This document shows positions 26,375-26,566 of a stretch of 26,566 nucleotides of DNA, piece by piece; positions within the stretch are counted from its first letter, which is position 1; each line of letters begins with the position of its first letter. The notes beneath the pieces were generated by a model. It was not told the DNA's origin. It searched no databases and saw only the letters and a program-made list of their open reading frames with translations. Position numbers and translations under genes: made by a program. Origin of the DNA: Clostridia bacterium BRH_c25 (GTDB lineage: Bacteria > Bacillota_A > Clostridia > Lutisporales > Lutisporaceae); NCBI GenBank assembly GCA_001515955.1, contig LOES01000072.1, positions 1 through 26,566 on the forward strand, in the 5' to 3' direction.

Positions 26375-26566
26375 GTGGATACAATCGATATTAAAATTAT
26401 TGATGTCTTAAAGGAAAATAGCAGGTCTACCATATCGGAAATAAGCAAAAAAGTAAACCTTTCCATTCCTGCAGTAGCTGAAAGAATAAGAAAAATGGAA
26501 GAAGCAGAAATAATTGAAAAATACACTATAAAAGTTAATAGAGAAAAAATGAACTACAAGATTTTA
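26375..26566 (+). CDS. Lrp/AsnC-family regulator, N-terminal part (runs off window)
   Basis: GTG start at 26375 with GAGGTGAT upstream, then 64 codons open to the window edge. DTIDIKIIDVLKENSRSTIS, EISKKVNLSIPAVAERIRK and MEEAEIIEKYTIKVN form the winged helix-turn-helix and linker of Lrp/AsnC regulators; the ligand-binding RAM domain lies beyond the window. These proteins usually respond to amino acids. The gene it controls is not visible. Confidence 0.9.
   Translation, partial: MDTIDIKIIDVLKENSRSTISEISKKVNLSIPAVAERIRKMEEAEIIEKYTIKVNREKMNYKIL

Overview
The window looks like chromosome from a low-GC, anaerobic member of the Firmicutes, probably a clostridial lineage. The evidence is AT-rich spacers, strong GGAGG-type ribosome binding sites, an oxygen-sensitive type of [4Fe-4S] acyl-CoA dehydratase activase, a Firmicutes-style PTS with a PRD regulator, and compact operons with overlapping genes. 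I see no rRNA, tRNA, CRISPR array or phage structural gene. A species cannot be named from the sequence alone.

Region 1 (1-1518) is a scrap heap: the 3' end of an IS256-family element, a stop- and frame-damaged AlbA_2-type gene, a large perfect inverted repeat, and a 55-codon remnant of a DUF255/thioredoxin-like protein lying in frame immediately after the next operon's last stop codon. Region 2 (1519-9467) is an intact minus-strand operon: lipoprotein substrate-binding protein, permease and ATPase of a taurine/nitrate/NMT1-type ABC importer, two small cupins, and a 1302-residue activase with two complete [4Fe-4S] ATPase modules. A Crp/Fnr-type regulator is divergent from it, with a 34-bp near-perfect palindrome between. 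No separate 2-hydroxyacyl-CoA dehydratase subunits lie nearby, so the substrate is unknown. This is the best candidate for an undescribed system.

Region 3 (9571-10959) is a LysE/RhtB exporter gene followed by an AraC-type regulator. Region 4 (about 11000-14828) is a decayed histidine locus: hutH is intact, but its downstream neighbours are a DUF3830/PotC-type permease chimera, an internally deleted EamA transporter and two orphan C-terminal fragments, consistent with successive deletions. Region 5 (14844-17680) is a ruined MacB/FtsX-type exporter (ATPase, permease, adaptor), with the permease remnant joined in frame to the adaptor remnant, and the adaptor running into a piece of an IS1634-like transposase.

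Region 6 (17905-26091) is an intact, self-contained beta-glucoside PTS module. On the minus strand lie IIB, IIC, IIA, a GH1 6-phospho-beta-glucosidase, a YczE-like membrane protein, HPr and Enzyme I, with a divergent LicR/MtlR-type PRD regulator. Sugar would enter through IICBA using phosphate passed by the operon's own EI and HPr, and GH1 would split the phosphorylated product. Two residue changes stand out: the HPr has lysine where the regulatory serine (Ser46) belongs, and the GH1 enzyme has glutamine at the usual acid/base glutamate. The window ends inside an Lrp/AsnC-type regulator.
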